Source: JAPLHP01 sp963720375 (GTDB lineage Bacteria; Chloroflexota; Dehalococcoidia; UBA2247; RBG-13-53-26). Taken from it: 64,000 bases of DNA. The position numbers were made by a program, and so were the translations under genes. Every line of letters starts with the position of its first letter. Within the stretch, counting starts at the first letter, position 1. Below are positions 14,555 through 23,138 of the stretch, piece by piece. The notes under the pieces were generated by a model. It was not told where the DNA came from and did not search any database. It worked only from the letters and a program-made list of their open reading frames with translations. Where the stretch lies: NCBI GenBank assembly GCA_963720375.1, contig CAVRFM010000006.1, positions 14,813 to 78,812 on the forward strand, read 5' to 3'.

Positions 14555-15313
14555 CTAGCGCAGCATCGCCTGGCCGCCATCCACCATGAGGGTCTGGCCG
14601 GTGATGTAGTCGGAATCCGGGCTGGCCAGGAAAACCACCGCCCGCCCGATGTCCTTCTCGCAATCGCCCAGACGGCGCAGCGGCGTCAGCCCTGCGATGA
14701 GGTCCAGCATGCCCGGGTGAGCCTGCCCCCAATCCAGGAAGCGGGGTGAGGCCGCCAGGGGGCAGATGGCGTTCACATTGATCTTGTACTGGCCCCATTC
14801 GTGGCAGGCCACACGGGTCAGCGCCCGGATGCCCTCCTTGGAGGCAGCATAGCCTGTCCAGCCCACATGCCCTTCCAGTCCGGCGGCCGAGCCGAAGTTG
14901 ATGATCTTGCCGCCGTGTTTCTTCATATAGGGAAAGCACTCCTGCATAAAGTAGAAGGTCCCCATCAAGCCTGACCCCAGCGCCAGGGCCATGTCGTCAT
15001 CTGTGGTGTCCTCCATGAGCACGTCACCCCTGTAACCCTGGGCGACATTGACCAGGATATGCACTGTGCCGAACTCCTTCACTGCTGCCGCTACCACGGC
15101 CTTGACCTGGGCGCGGTGGCTCACGTCGCAGGTCACTGCCAGCGCCCTGCCGCCGAGGGCCTTGATTTCCTTTGCCGTCCGGATGCCGTTCTCTGCTATC
15201 AGCTCAGCCACGACGACCGCCGCTCCTTCTTTGACCAGCTCCAGAGCAACCCCCCGGCCGATGCCCTGACCGGCCCCGGTGACAATAGCTACCTTACCGT
15301 CCAGCTTTCCCAT
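14555..15313 (-). CDS. SDR-family oxidoreductase (3-oxoacyl-ACP reductase-like)
   Basis: A 252-residue classical short-chain dehydrogenase. The Rossmann motif T-G-A-G-Q-G-I-G lies at residues 12-19, C-D-V-S near 63 and V-N-V-A-Q in place of the usual N-N-A-G. Catalytic Ser is in N-F-G-S-A-A-G near residue 140 and Y-A-A-S-K near 155. The end G-Q-T-L-M-V-D-G-G-Q is the usual C-terminus. The closest general class is FabG-like NAD(P)H reductases; the substrate is unknown. AAGGAGG precedes ATG 15313. It is the first gene of a three-gene minus-strand run. Confidence 0.9.
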   Translation of the reverse strand: MGKLDGKVAIVTGAGQGIGRGVALELVKEGAAVVVAELIAENGIRTAKEIKALGGRALAVTCDVSHRAQVKAVVAAAVKEFGTVHILVNVAQGYRGDVLMEDTTDDDMALALGSGLMGTFYFMQECFPYMKKHGGKIINFGSAAGLEGHVGWTGYAASKEGIRALTRVACHEWGQYKINVNAICPLAASPRFLDWGQAHPGMLDLIAGLTPLRRLGDCEKDIGRAVVFLASPDSDYITGQTLMVDGGQAMLR

Positions 15314-15456
15314 GGATGATCAACCTCCTTTGTCAATCATTTTGCCAGCAATATCCCTGATTACATGTCGATATATACCTTATATAAACGGCTTGTCAAA
15401 CATGTCTCTGAGATCGTTTGCTAACTATACAACTGCCACAGACTTAAAGCCAGGCG

Positions 15457-15942
15457 CTAGACCGATGCCAGAATGACAGTGTAGTTCTTGCCGTAGACCT
15501 TGGCACACCTGGGACAGGTGGTATAGAAGAAGTACATCTTCTTCATTTCCCTGCCCTTTGATTTGACATAGCCATTCATTTCCCTGACCCACTTGCCGGT
15601 ATCCTTGAACGATCCTTCAAAGACCTTGCTGAGGAAAGTTCCCGATATCTTTTCCATCCTGGCCCCGGGCACCTCTTTGCTCACGGCGATGTAGAGGTCG
15701 GCTCCAAAAAGAGACTTCTCCTCATAGAGCATCAGCGGCATGGCAGAAAGGGCATCGGCCTGCTTGATTCTCTCCATGTTCCTCAGCATCACTTTCCCGA
15801 AGCCCAGCGGGATATGCAGAAAAGTGCAGACATGGTCTTTGATGAACAGCTTGTCCTGGAAGGTCACCTCTTTGTCAGTCCACGGCTCCGGATTGAACCT
15901 GGGGCAGCAACCTGTCTCTGATTGTTCGTAAAGTTTGTCCAT
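15457..15942 (-). CDS. Conserved hypothetical protein, flavin/thiol-type, with CC and CxxC motifs
   Basis: A 161-residue protein starting M-D-K-L-Y-E-Q-S-E-T-G-C-C-P-R-F. ATG 15942 has AAAGGAG upstream; the longer frame to 16056 has no RBS. Features are the N-terminal C-C, D-H-V-C-T-F-L-H-I-P, and a C-terminal T-T-C-P-R-C-A-K-V-Y-G-K-N-Y with a C-x-x-C. I recognise the layout as a small protein common in anaerobic Chloroflexota and related groups but know no established function. No signal or membrane segment is present. Confidence 0.65.
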   Translation of the reverse strand: MDKLYEQSETGCCPRFNPEPWTDKEVTFQDKLFIKDHVCTFLHIPLGFGKVMLRNMERIKQADALSAMPLMLYEEKSLFGADLYIAVSKEVPGARMEKISGTFLSKVFEGSFKDTGKWVREMNGYVKSKGREMKKMYFFYTTCPRCAKVYGKNYTVILASV

Positions 15943-16178
15943 AGTGATCAGCTCCTTTCGCTCGGTTTCTGACATTTTAGCATCTGACTCGATAGCTGTG
16001 AAGTGTGGAGCACAGACCTGCATCTGATGATCCGGCAGAAGGATAGGGCAGAGCAAAAGCTCATCCGGAAACCAGCGGCTTGTGCCGGAGGCAGGGCTGA
16101 TGGCCCGTATTTAAGCTATCTCATAGAAGATCAATTCATGTCAGCTAATTCATCTCAAAAAGACATTCGTTTACGCAA

Positions 16179-16207
16179 TTGACAATTATGACATTGTAGG
16201 CTATATA
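16179..16207 (+). promoter_or_regulatory. Sigma-70 promoter with long leader
   Basis: TTGACA at 16179-16184, a 17-base spacer and TATATA at 16202-16207. The next gene starts at 16414, giving a leader of about 200 bases that contains a GGAGACAG/CTGTCTC hairpin around 16340-16378. The rest of the 15943-16413 gap shows no gene. Confidence 0.55.
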
Positions 16208-16413
16208 TATACCCGACCCTGTCGCTCTATAACAACAGAGAAGCCCGCCTACTATAGGTCAGTACCCGTAGCAATCACTAATAGTATCCTCGCTGTGTGG
16301 GGAGAATGAGGGATGTTCTGAGCAAAATATAGCAAAGCCGGAGACAGATCCATGGCTGCATCACCGAGCTGTCTCTGAAGTAAATAAATATATTAAAAGG
16401 GGGGTTAGGAAAG

Positions 16414-16965
16414 ATGGCAGATGCTCTCAGGGAACGAATCATGAACTACATGGACAGGTGCCCGGTATGTACTGTTGCTACGGTCGGCGTTGACGGTCAG
16501 CCAAATGTGGCTACGGTCTATTTCAAGAGAAAGGGGCTGGACGTCTACTTCAATACTGACAGAAGCAGTCAGAAAGTGCAGAACATCCTGGCCAACTCCA
16601 GGGTGGCCATAGCAATGCAGGAAGACGCACCCGTTCCCAGGGCAAGTCTGGAGATTAAGGGTATTCAGAGTGTCGGAACAGCCGGAGTATTAGCTGACGG
16701 GGATACTGCCGGAGTGCCCAGGGCGGTGATCACCAGGCACAACGCCTTCAACCGCACCGGGTCCGGGAGTTCCGTGGTTATCAGGGTGACTCTGGCTGAG
16801 ATATCTCTGATTGATTATTCGCTTGGTCTCTGGCATCGAGACCAGATCCGGCCTCAATCGGGGACAGACGTGCACCAGAGTGTTGATGCTGCCACTCTCC
16901 TCCGTTACCCGAGGTTAATCACCCCGATAGTCACTGTCTCCGGCCTGGATGCCGGGTTGGGCTAG
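16414..16965 (+). CDS. Pyridoxamine 5'-phosphate oxidase-family protein
   Basis: A 183-residue split-barrel flavin-binding protein. M-N-Y-M-D-R-C-P-V-C-T-V-A-T-V-G-V-D-G-Q-P-N-V-A-T-V is the family's first strands. D-V-Y-F-N-T-D-R-S-S-Q-K-V-Q-N-I matches the F-x-T-x-x-x-S-x-K-x-x-N block, and an I-K-G-I-Q-S-V-G-T-A strand follows. Such proteins bind FMN, F420 or heme, and the cofactor cannot be assigned. AAAAGGGGGG precedes ATG 16414. The last 40 residues are less typical and could hide a late frame error. Confidence 0.8.
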   Translation: MADALRERIMNYMDRCPVCTVATVGVDGQPNVATVYFKRKGLDVYFNTDRSSQKVQNILANSRVAIAMQEDAPVPRASLEIKGIQSVGTAGVLADGDTAGVPRAVITRHNAFNRTGSGSSVVIRVTLAEISLIDYSLGLWHRDQIRPQSGTDVHQSVDAATLLRYPRLITPIVTVSGLDAGLG

Positions 16966-16983
16966 CGCCTCAACAACCCTGCA

Positions 16984-17070
16984 TTTCCCTCTCCCTTTGA
17001 TGGGAGAGGGCTGGGGTGAGGGTGATGTTCTTACGCCCATTGTCATTCCCGTGCAAACGGGAATCCAGGA
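16984..17070. repeat. Dispersed repeats (CCCTCTCCC and CATTCCCG families)
   Basis: CCCTCTCCCTTTGATGGGAG plus GGCTGGGGTGAGGGTGAT, followed by GTCATTCCCGTGCAAACGGG. The same pair recurs at 38297-38384, 40332-40490 and 50330-50415. Confidence 0.8.
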
Positions 17071-17094
17071 GGGTGGCGACTTGATGGAGGTGTA

Positions 17095-18174
17095 TCAGTT
17101 GGGGTTGAAGCGTACCACCACGATGTCCCCATCCTGAACCTGATAGTTTCTTCCCTCCATGCGCTGCTTGCCGGCACGGGCCGCCGCGGCCTCGCTGCCC
17201 AGCTCCAGCAGGTCTTCACAGCGGATGACTTCCATACGGATGAAGCCCTTCTCCATATCCGTGTGAATCTTGCCTGCAGCTACAGGTGCGAGGTCCCCCT
17301 GACGGCATGTCCAGGCATGGACTTCGTCCTCACCGGTCGTAAAGAAGCTGACCAGCCCTAACATGCGGTACGCGGCGCGGAGCAGCCTCTCCATCGATGA
17401 TTCCTTCAAGCCAAGCGCCGCCAGGAAATCCTGCCGGTCCGCAGGATCAAGCTCACTTATCTCGGCTTCATCCCGGCCGCAGATGACGACCATCTCCGAG
17501 CCTTCCGCACTGGCGATCTCCTGAAGCCCCTTCACCGCAGAATTCGATGAGTCCTGTATCGATTTGACGTTGGCTATGTAGAGCACGGGTTTAATAGAAA
17601 GCAGATTGCAGTCGCGGATGCTGGCGATCTCAATGGCGCTTAGACTTTGCCGCCGCGCCGGTATGCCTTGTCCCAGGCCGTCTTTGACTTTCTGACAGTT
17701 TTCCACCATACGTGATAGGTCGGCATCGGTGCGTGCCTTCTTTGCCAGGCGGCCGATCTTGTTCTGCAGCGTCTGGCTGTCAGCGACCATCAGCTCCAGA
17801 TCGATGTTCTCCACATCGCGCCTGTGGTCTATGGTGCGCTGTTTAAGGGGAGCAGTCTCGTCTTCAAAGCACCGGACGACGTGCAGCAACGCCTCAACAT
17901 CTTTGATGTGGGACAGCAGGCGCAGCCCCCGGCCGTCTCCTGCCGCAGACTGGGGTTTGATGCCGGGAATATCCACAATATCCACGGTGGCGGGGACAGT
18001 CTTCGCCGGATGGTATATGTCCGCCAGGAGATAGACACGCCGATCGGGGACACTGACAACAGCGCGGTTCATCTCCGAGCCGCTGTAGCTGGCTGCGCCC
18101 GCGGCGGTGATGGCATTGAAAATCGTGGTCTTTCCGGACGAAGGAAGGCCAATCAGTCCGCAGGTGAGTGACGT
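17095..18174 (-). CDS. YchF/Obg-type GTPase with TGS-like C-terminus; apparent ACG start
   Basis: A 359-residue GTP/ATP-binding translation-associated NTPase. The frame contains the P-loop G-L-P-S-S-G-K-T-T-I-F-N-A, then V-D-I-P-G-I-K at the switch II position and a C-terminal H-A-W-T-C-R-Q-G to D-I-V-V-V-R-F TGS-like region. No ATG, GTG or TTG precedes the P-loop in frame; ATG 18072 would start after it. The family N-terminus aligns with codons S-L-T-C-G-L-I-G just after an ACG at 18174, with AAAGGA eight bases upstream. The start codon is thus ACG, or a misread ATG. Confidence 0.82.
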   Translation of the reverse strand, partial: TSLTCGLIGLPSSGKTTIFNAITAAGAASYSGSEMNRAVVSVPDRRVYLLADIYHPAKTVPATVDIVDIPGIKPQSAAGDGRGLRLLSHIKDVEALLHVVRCFEDETAPLKQRTIDHRRDVENIDLELMVADSQTLQNKIGRLAKKARTDADLSRMVENCQKVKDGLGQGIPARRQSLSAIEIASIRDCNLLSIKPVLYIANVKSIQDSSNSAVKGLQEIASAEGSEMVVICGRDEAEISELDPADRQDFLAALGLKESSMERLLRAAYRMLGLVSFFTTGEDEVHAWTCRQGDLAPVAAGKIHTDMEKGFIRMEVIRCEDLLELGSEAAAARAGKQRMEGRNYQVQDGDIVVVRFNPN

Positions 18175-18396
18175 AGAAGTTCCTTTTGTCTGCCCCCGGA
18201 CAGCCGGCTGCTGTTGGAGGGATCAGGAGTTGATAGGAGGCATCGCATGTTCTAAGAGCACAATTATACGCCGCAAATGAGGCGGTTTCAAACGTTGATT
18301 CCGGTGTGGTTCACCTTCCCCGTACCTGTCATTCCCTCGGGCATAGTGTACAATGGTGACTGAGGACCGGCCCTTAAGCCGCTCGGAGACAGCACC

Positions 18397-18972
18397 ATGA
18401 AGAAGATCATCCTGGCCTCAGCTTCGCCCAGAAGAAAGGAATTGCTGGAGGCGATCGGCCTCAAGTTCGAGGTGGAGCCGAGCAACTATGAAGAGGATAT
18501 CAGCTCCGCCGCAGACCCCCATGAGCTGGTAAAATCCCTGTCCCTGGCGAAGGCCCGTGCGGTGGCCGGGAACCACCGCAGTGCCCTCATTATTGCCGCA
18601 GATACCCTGGTGGTCTGCGAAGGCAGGTTGCTGGGCAAGCCGCATACGGAAACCGAGGCCAGGGAAATGCTGGAGGCCATTAACGGTAAGCAGCATTCGG
18701 TGATCACGGGCTTCACCATCATGGATGCCGGCGATAATAGAGCGGTGTCCGGATCGGTGGAGACCAGGGTTTATATGAAGCGGCTGACATCTGAGGAGAT
18801 CGGGGCTTATGTCAAATCAGGGGAGCCGCTGGGCAAGGCCGGAGGATATGCTATCCAGGGGCTGGGCTCGGTCATCGTGGAGCGGATTGAGGGGGATTAT
18901 TGCAATGTGGTGGGGCTTCCCCTGAGCGCTCTCGCAGAGAGCTTGAAGGAATTCGGCGTCCGCGTGCTGTAG
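18397..18972 (+). CDS. maf: Maf-family nucleoside triphosphate pyrophosphatase
   Basis: A 191-residue house-cleaning pyrophosphatase acting on non-canonical or dTTP/UTP-type nucleotides. It begins I-I-L-A-S-A-S-P-R-R-K-E-L-L, the family signature, followed by A-A-D-T-L-V-V, G-K-P-H-T, E-A-R-E-M-L and the C-terminal G-Y-A-I-Q-G and Y-C-N-V-V-G-L-P-L. Length is standard. ATG 18397 follows CGGAGAC. It is transcribed divergently from the YchF-type gene. Confidence 0.95.
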   Translation: MKKIILASASPRRKELLEAIGLKFEVEPSNYEEDISSAADPHELVKSLSLAKARAVAGNHRSALIIAADTLVVCEGRLLGKPHTETEAREMLEAINGKQHSVITGFTIMDAGDNRAVSGSVETRVYMKRLTSEEIGAYVKSGEPLGKAGGYAIQGLGSVIVERIEGDYCNVVGLPLSALAESLKEFGVRVL

Positions 18973-18981
18973 CGCAGAAGT

Positions 18982-19411
18982 CTATCGCCCTTTCGGCAGT
19001 GGCGCTTTGACTGTGAGCAACTGCTTCACCTGGTCCAGATCATGTTCCGATGCCACCTTGATGAAGAGCCAGCGTCCCTCGGGATACGGGTGGGCATCCT
19101 CAATGGCCTTCCTCACATTCCGGCCCGGGGCCAGTCCCAGCACTTCCTCTACCTGGGCCTCACCGAGAATAATCTGCACGGTGAATTCTTCTTTCCCGGG
19201 ATAGAGGGATAACAGCGCCTTGCCTCCCTTGCGGAAGCGGAGCGCCCAGCCGTAGTTCTTGCCATAGAAACCGAGGTCCTGCCTGGACGCGATAGTTATC
19301 GGCAATGAACCGGGCCAGGCCTTCCCACAGAGGTCTGCCGGGGCCGATTGCGGCGAATATCTCCTCCATCGTCGGCCGGTGTTCTTTATCGGTGAATATG
19401 CCTCTAGCCAT
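18982..19411 (-). CDS. DUF3788-family protein, one frameshift
   Basis: The N-terminal third is encoded from ATG 19411 (M-A-R-G-I-F-T-D-K-E-H-R-P-T-M-E-E-I-F). Near 19275-19295 the homologous sequence moves to another frame: F-Y-G-K-N-Y-G-W-A-L-R-F-R-K-G-G-K, L-S-L-Y-P-G-K, F-T-V-Q-I-I-L-G and G-R-W-L-F-I-K-V. Together they give about 140 residues, the normal length of this uncharacterised family. One missing or extra base explains the break. The gene ends 10 bases from the convergent maf stop and follows the BaiN-like gene. Confidence 0.75.
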
Positions 19412-19420
19412 AGTTTTCGG

Positions 19421-20757
19421 TTACCCTGCCCTGCCGATCGCTCTGCGGGCGGCGTTCTCTCCCGCGACATAGCCTGTGGAGAAGGCGGCCTGGAGGTTGT
19501 AGCCGCCGGTGTCGGCGTCCAGGTCCAGCACCTCGCCGCAGAGGTAAAGGCCCTTCACCAGGCGGGAGGCCATGGTCTGCGGATCGATCTCCTTGAGGGA
19601 GACACCGCCGGCGGTGACCGTGGCGGCGGCCATGGGCAGCGGGCCCTTGATGTTGAAGCGGAGCGACTTGAGCAGGCGCAACAGCCGCTCGCGCTCCTCG
19701 GCCTTTATCTGGTGCCCCAGCCTGTCGGGCGGGATGCCGGTCAGCCGGATGAAGGGATCAACCATCTTGTGGGGCAGCAGCCCGTCGAGGAGGTGGCGGC
19801 AGGTCCGCCTTCCGTAGCGGTCGAAGTCGCCCTGCAGCCGCTGGCGCAGTTGTTCCTCATCGAGGTCCGGGAAGATGTCGATGGAGATACCGACGGGGCC
19901 ATGCTCCAGCGCATCGACGACAGCCAGGCTCATCAGCAGGGTTGCCGGCCCGCTGATGCCGAAGTGGGCCATCATCACCTCGCCCGTGCGGCTTTCGATG
20001 ATGGGGGGCGGCGGTTTCTTCCCGGCTATGCCGCGTCCATAATCCCTGGTTGGGGGTCAGAGAGGGATCGATCTCATCGGCGGGGCACTGATAGGCAGTG
20101 AGGCGTACATGGCGCAGGCTGACTCCCTGCATGCTCTTGGCCAGTTCTGCCTCACGGACGATAAGAGGAACCAGAGCGGGACGCAATTTGACGATGGTAT
20201 GGCCGAGGGCAGCCGCCAGGCGGTAGCTGTCACCGCTGGAGCCGGTCTCGGGATAGGAAGCGCCTCCGGCGGCCAGGACTACGGCGGCCGCGCCATGCTC
20301 CTCCTGCTCCGTCCGGACGCTGACTGTCTTCCCCTTTTCAACCCGTATGGCGGCCACCGGGGTGCGGGCCAGTGTCCGGACACCGCCGTCCGATATGTAC
20401 TGTTCCAGGGCTCTGACAACATCGCCGGCATCGCCCGAGGCGGGGAAAATCCGCCCGTCCGCTTCGGTTTCAGTCTCCACGCCATAGCGGCTCAGGAGCG
20501 CCAGCAGGTCATGCGCGGAAGAAATGGCGAAACGCAGGGTAAAGAAACCGTCCGTTGGGGCCGTACATGGGGATGAAGTCATCCGGTTCCCTGGCGTTGG
20601 TCAGGTTGCAGCGGGTCTTGCCGCTGAGGCGGAGTTTATTGCCGGGGCGCTCCGTCTTTTCCAGCAGAAGGACGCTGGCACCAAGCTCGGCCGCCCGTCC
20701 GGCGGCTATCATACCGCTGGCCCCGGCGCCAATGACGACGACCTGCTTTGCAGTCAC
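19421..20757 (-). pseudogene. BaiN/HI0933-like FAD-dependent oxidoreductase, two frameshifts
   Basis: Three overlapping frames together give one complete HI0933-family flavoprotein. Piece 1 (20757-~20560) has V-V-V-I-G-A-G-A-S-G-M-I-A-A, E-K-T-E-R-P-G-N-K-L-R-L-S-G-K-T-R-C-N-L. Piece 2 (~20560-~20000) has A-D-G-R-I-F-P-A-S-G-D-A and L-A-A-G-G-A-S-Y-P-E-T-G-S-S-G. Piece 3 (~20000-19421) has F-G-I-S-G-P-A-T-L and G-L-Y-L-C-G-E-V-L-D-L-D-A-D-T-G-G-Y-N. All family motifs survive, so the two breaks are more likely indel errors than decay. Relatives reduce double bonds in substrates such as bile acids; the substrate here is unknown. Confidence 0.8.
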
Positions 20758-20985
20758 GCGAGACCTCTCATGGCTGATATTCTAACGCTGCTGGCCGAGA
20801 GAATCCACAATTCCCCTCTGGATTCCCGTTTGCACGGGAATGACAACAGGCTGGGCCTTCTTGGATTCCGGCCTGCGGGGGGTTGTTTTGAATTTTGTCC
20901 TTTGGTCATTATGATTTGTTTAGAATTTCGTGCTTGGGAATTCAGGGGTGAGAACCGCCCCTGCGGTAATGCACCCGTTACGCTC

Positions 20986-21930
20986 TTAGATACGAAGGTG
21001 TGATTCCTCCACTACCATGGGGTGGAGACCCTGGGCCTGGGCTTCCAGGATATGGCTGTCCTCCAGCTTCATGCCCACCAGGACAACCTTGGCGGGCTGC
21101 CCGAACCAGAGGACCGGCCGGGCCAGGAACGTCAGATCGGCTTCTCCCCCGGGGTCGAAGCCGGTGGCCTTCCTCAAGAGGACAGGCCTGCTGCTCTGAA
21201 GCGCCATTTCCACGATGGAACCCCTCGCGATGGCATCCTTCCTTCTGGGCATGTGGTGAGCAGGGTAACCCTTCTTTCCCAGGCGGAGGCCTGAAGTGTA
21301 GACGGCACAGGCCGCATGGAAATCGGATGGCTGTGCCGGAGCATTCCGGTGCAGGCCGCCGCTCCGCTGGTAAATGGCGCAGGCCAGTTCCTTCCGGCGG
21401 GAGCCGCTGGCCCGGTTGAGAAGCTCCACCGCTCTGATGGCTATGGCGGAGTAGGAGCGGTAGAAATGCCGGTGGAGCCAGAGGATATCGAAGTGGCTTT
21501 CGTGGAGGGCCTGGAGGAAGATATCCTCCTGCATCAGCACTGCGGCCGCGAAGCAGTTGGCCCTCCAGCAGTCTTCGGATCGCGGCGGCTGTTCATGACC
21601 CGGAGAGATGGCCTCCAGACGGTCGAGGATGATCTCATAGAACTCGTGGAGCAGGGTGAACTCCACGGCGCCCCGCCATTCGCCATTCTCATAGAAGATG
21701 GTGGGGTCGCCGCCCCGGTAGCAGAAGTGGTGTGCCCGGAGACCGGGCGTCTCAGCTTTCTGCAGTGAGAGCCCGTAGCGTTCAAGCTGCCCGTGGATCT
21801 CTGACAGCGACGGCAGGGCCGAAAGGCCGCTGTGGGCGATCCATTCCCGGGCCATGACCTCCGGTGAGGTGGACTGCGGGCCGGGGTACTTGCTGAGCAG
21901 CAGTCTGGAGAAGGTATCAAGCGGATTCAT
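20986..21930 (-). CDS. ImmA/IrrE-like metallopeptidase with altered zinc motif
   Basis: A 314-residue protein. The central E-F-T-L-L-H-E-F-Y-E-I near residue 96 and W-R-A-N-C-F-A-A-A-V-L-M near 125 match the metalloprotease and following helix of ImmA/IrrE proteins (usually H-E-x-x-H and A-N-x-F-A-A-x-L-L-M). Here the second His is replaced (H-E-F-Y-E), so catalysis is doubtful. The C-terminal ~110 residues form an all-beta sensing-type region (G-S-I-V-E-M-A, R-P-V-L-W-F-G). No repressor gene typical of mobile-element ImmA pairs is adjacent. An HTH gene lies 0.5 kb upstream. Confidence 0.7.
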   Translation of the reverse strand: MNPLDTFSRLLLSKYPGPQSTSPEVMAREWIAHSGLSALPSLSEIHGQLERYGLSLQKAETPGLRAHHFCYRGGDPTIFYENGEWRGAVEFTLLHEFYEIILDRLEAISPGHEQPPRSEDCWRANCFAAAVLMQEDIFLQALHESHFDILWLHRHFYRSYSAIAIRAVELLNRASGSRRKELACAIYQRSGGLHRNAPAQPSDFHAACAVYTSGLRLGKKGYPAHHMPRRKDAIARGSIVEMALQSSRPVLLRKATGFDPGGEADLTFLARPVLWFGQPAKVVLVGMKLEDSHILEAQAQGLHPMVVEESHLRI

Positions 21931-21974
21931 GGATTATTGTCCTGGGCTGGCAGCAGTATATCCGAAGCCTTGGC

Positions 21975-22358
21975 TTATTCAATGCCGGGCTGGCCGGTGT
22001 CTTCAGGCAATGCCTCGTCCTGTCCCTTGATGCTTTCCAGTATCTCGATGGCGCTTTCTGCCTGCGAAGCCAGCACGTAGACTTCATGCGATAGATTGAG
22101 AGGGCTGATCTGGAAAGCTATGGCCAAATCCGGACGTTTTACCAGGCAGTGGATGCCGTTATCTTCCAGGATGGCTTCCCATAAGTCAGCTATGAACTGA
22201 TTAGGGGCGGTGGCAATATGCATCAGTGGCCTATTCTCCCTGGCACTCTGGGGCGGCTCTGATCCAGGTGCGGTTTCCCTTGTCAGGGCAACGCCGCAGT
22301 CCGGACAGGTCTGCGCCCGGTCCTGGAATTCGCTATGGCATTTCGGGCAGTATGGCAT
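21975..22358 (-). CDS. Zinc-ribbon plus DUF2007-like domain protein
   Basis: A 127-residue protein. M-P-Y-C-P-K-C-H-S-E-F and A-Q-T-C-P-D-C-G form a four-Cys zinc ribbon in residues 1-22. After a linker, I-A-T-A-P-N-Q-F-I-A-D-L-W-E-A-I-L-E-D-N-G-I-H resembles the DUF2007 signal-transducing domain, with E-V-Y-V-L-A-S-Q-A-E-S-A at the end. The family binds metal but its role is unknown. It precedes the ImmA-like gene by 45 bases on the same strand. Confidence 0.75.
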   Translation of the reverse strand: MPYCPKCHSEFQDRAQTCPDCGVALTRETAPGSEPPQSARENRPLMHIATAPNQFIADLWEAILEDNGIHCLVKRPDLAIAFQISPLNLSHEVYVLASQAESAIEILESIKGQDEALPEDTGQPGIE

Positions 22359-22466
22359 GCTTTTTCTCTGCGATCCCCTGTAGGGCAGTTCGCAGACCGC
22401 CCTGCTCAGGGCTGAGATTCTTCGTTTCGATCGGATGACACCGCTACAGGAACGATAAGGCGGAGA

Positions 22467-22906
22467 CTAACCCTTTCGGGTGAATATGCGCTTCAGGCGG
22501 GACCACCAGGAGACGGACTGTTGTTCCTGTTTCGGCGCCTCCAGAAGCTTCACGTTCTGGGTCAGAGTTATGATAATCGTGTCCAGTCGGGCCACCTCCT
22601 GGCGGAGGAAGGATATCTCCTCCCGCAGGAAGGTTACCTCATCCCGCAGAGCGTCCTCTACTGCCCCGGACGGCTTCAGGATGTCCGTCGTGACGTCATG
22701 GACGCCGCCATTTGCAGTCTGGACGCCACCGTTTGAACCGTCGTTGGTGCTCTCCTGCGCCTCCGTCCCGTCCAGGACAACGAGCCACTGGCCCCCCCAT
22801 TCTTGTGGGCCTTTATGGTCCCCCGCTTGATCCGCTTCCTCAGTGCCTCTGTGGATACTCCGAGAATGCCGGCTGCTTCACCGATCGTCACCGTGCGTTC
22901 TGCCAT
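22467..22906 (-). CDS. HTH DNA-binding protein with coiled coil, frameshift in a C7 tract
   Basis: ATG 22906 starts M-A-E-R-T-V-T-I-G-E-A-A-G-I-L-G-V-S-T-E-A, a MerR/excisionase-type winged HTH. At the homopolymer 22792-22798 (seven C on plus) the frame changes. Dropping one base continues as G-Q-W-L-V-V-L-D-G-T-E-A-Q, a Ser/Asn/Gly linker, and a leucine-rich coiled coil (A-L-R-D-E-V-T-F-L-R-E-E-I-S-F-L-R-Q-E-V), ending W-W-S-R-L-K-R-I-F. The C-terminal amphipathic helix could attach to the membrane. The tract is a typical site for sequencing error, or for phase variation. Confidence 0.7.
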
Positions 22907-23138
22907 GACTGAACGGTCCCTCCTGTTTGTCGTATTCTCCCGCCGCACGTCATTCTACGCCTCTATTATGAAGGGTGCAAGACGCCGGCCGGAATGTTTT
23001 CCAGGCAGACCATACACAAGCTGAATGAGGTCTTCAATAGTATTTTCGCCGGTGAAGACGAAAGAGAAGTCCAAGAACCGGAAGGACGGGGCCGCTTTTA
23101 TGAGGGTTGTAGTATGCTCTGCTCCCTGGATATCCGGG

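Noticed and set aside
19379..20101. 240-codon plus-strand frame
   Set aside because: Antisense to the BaiN-like flavoprotein, whose motifs are clear in three minus frames.
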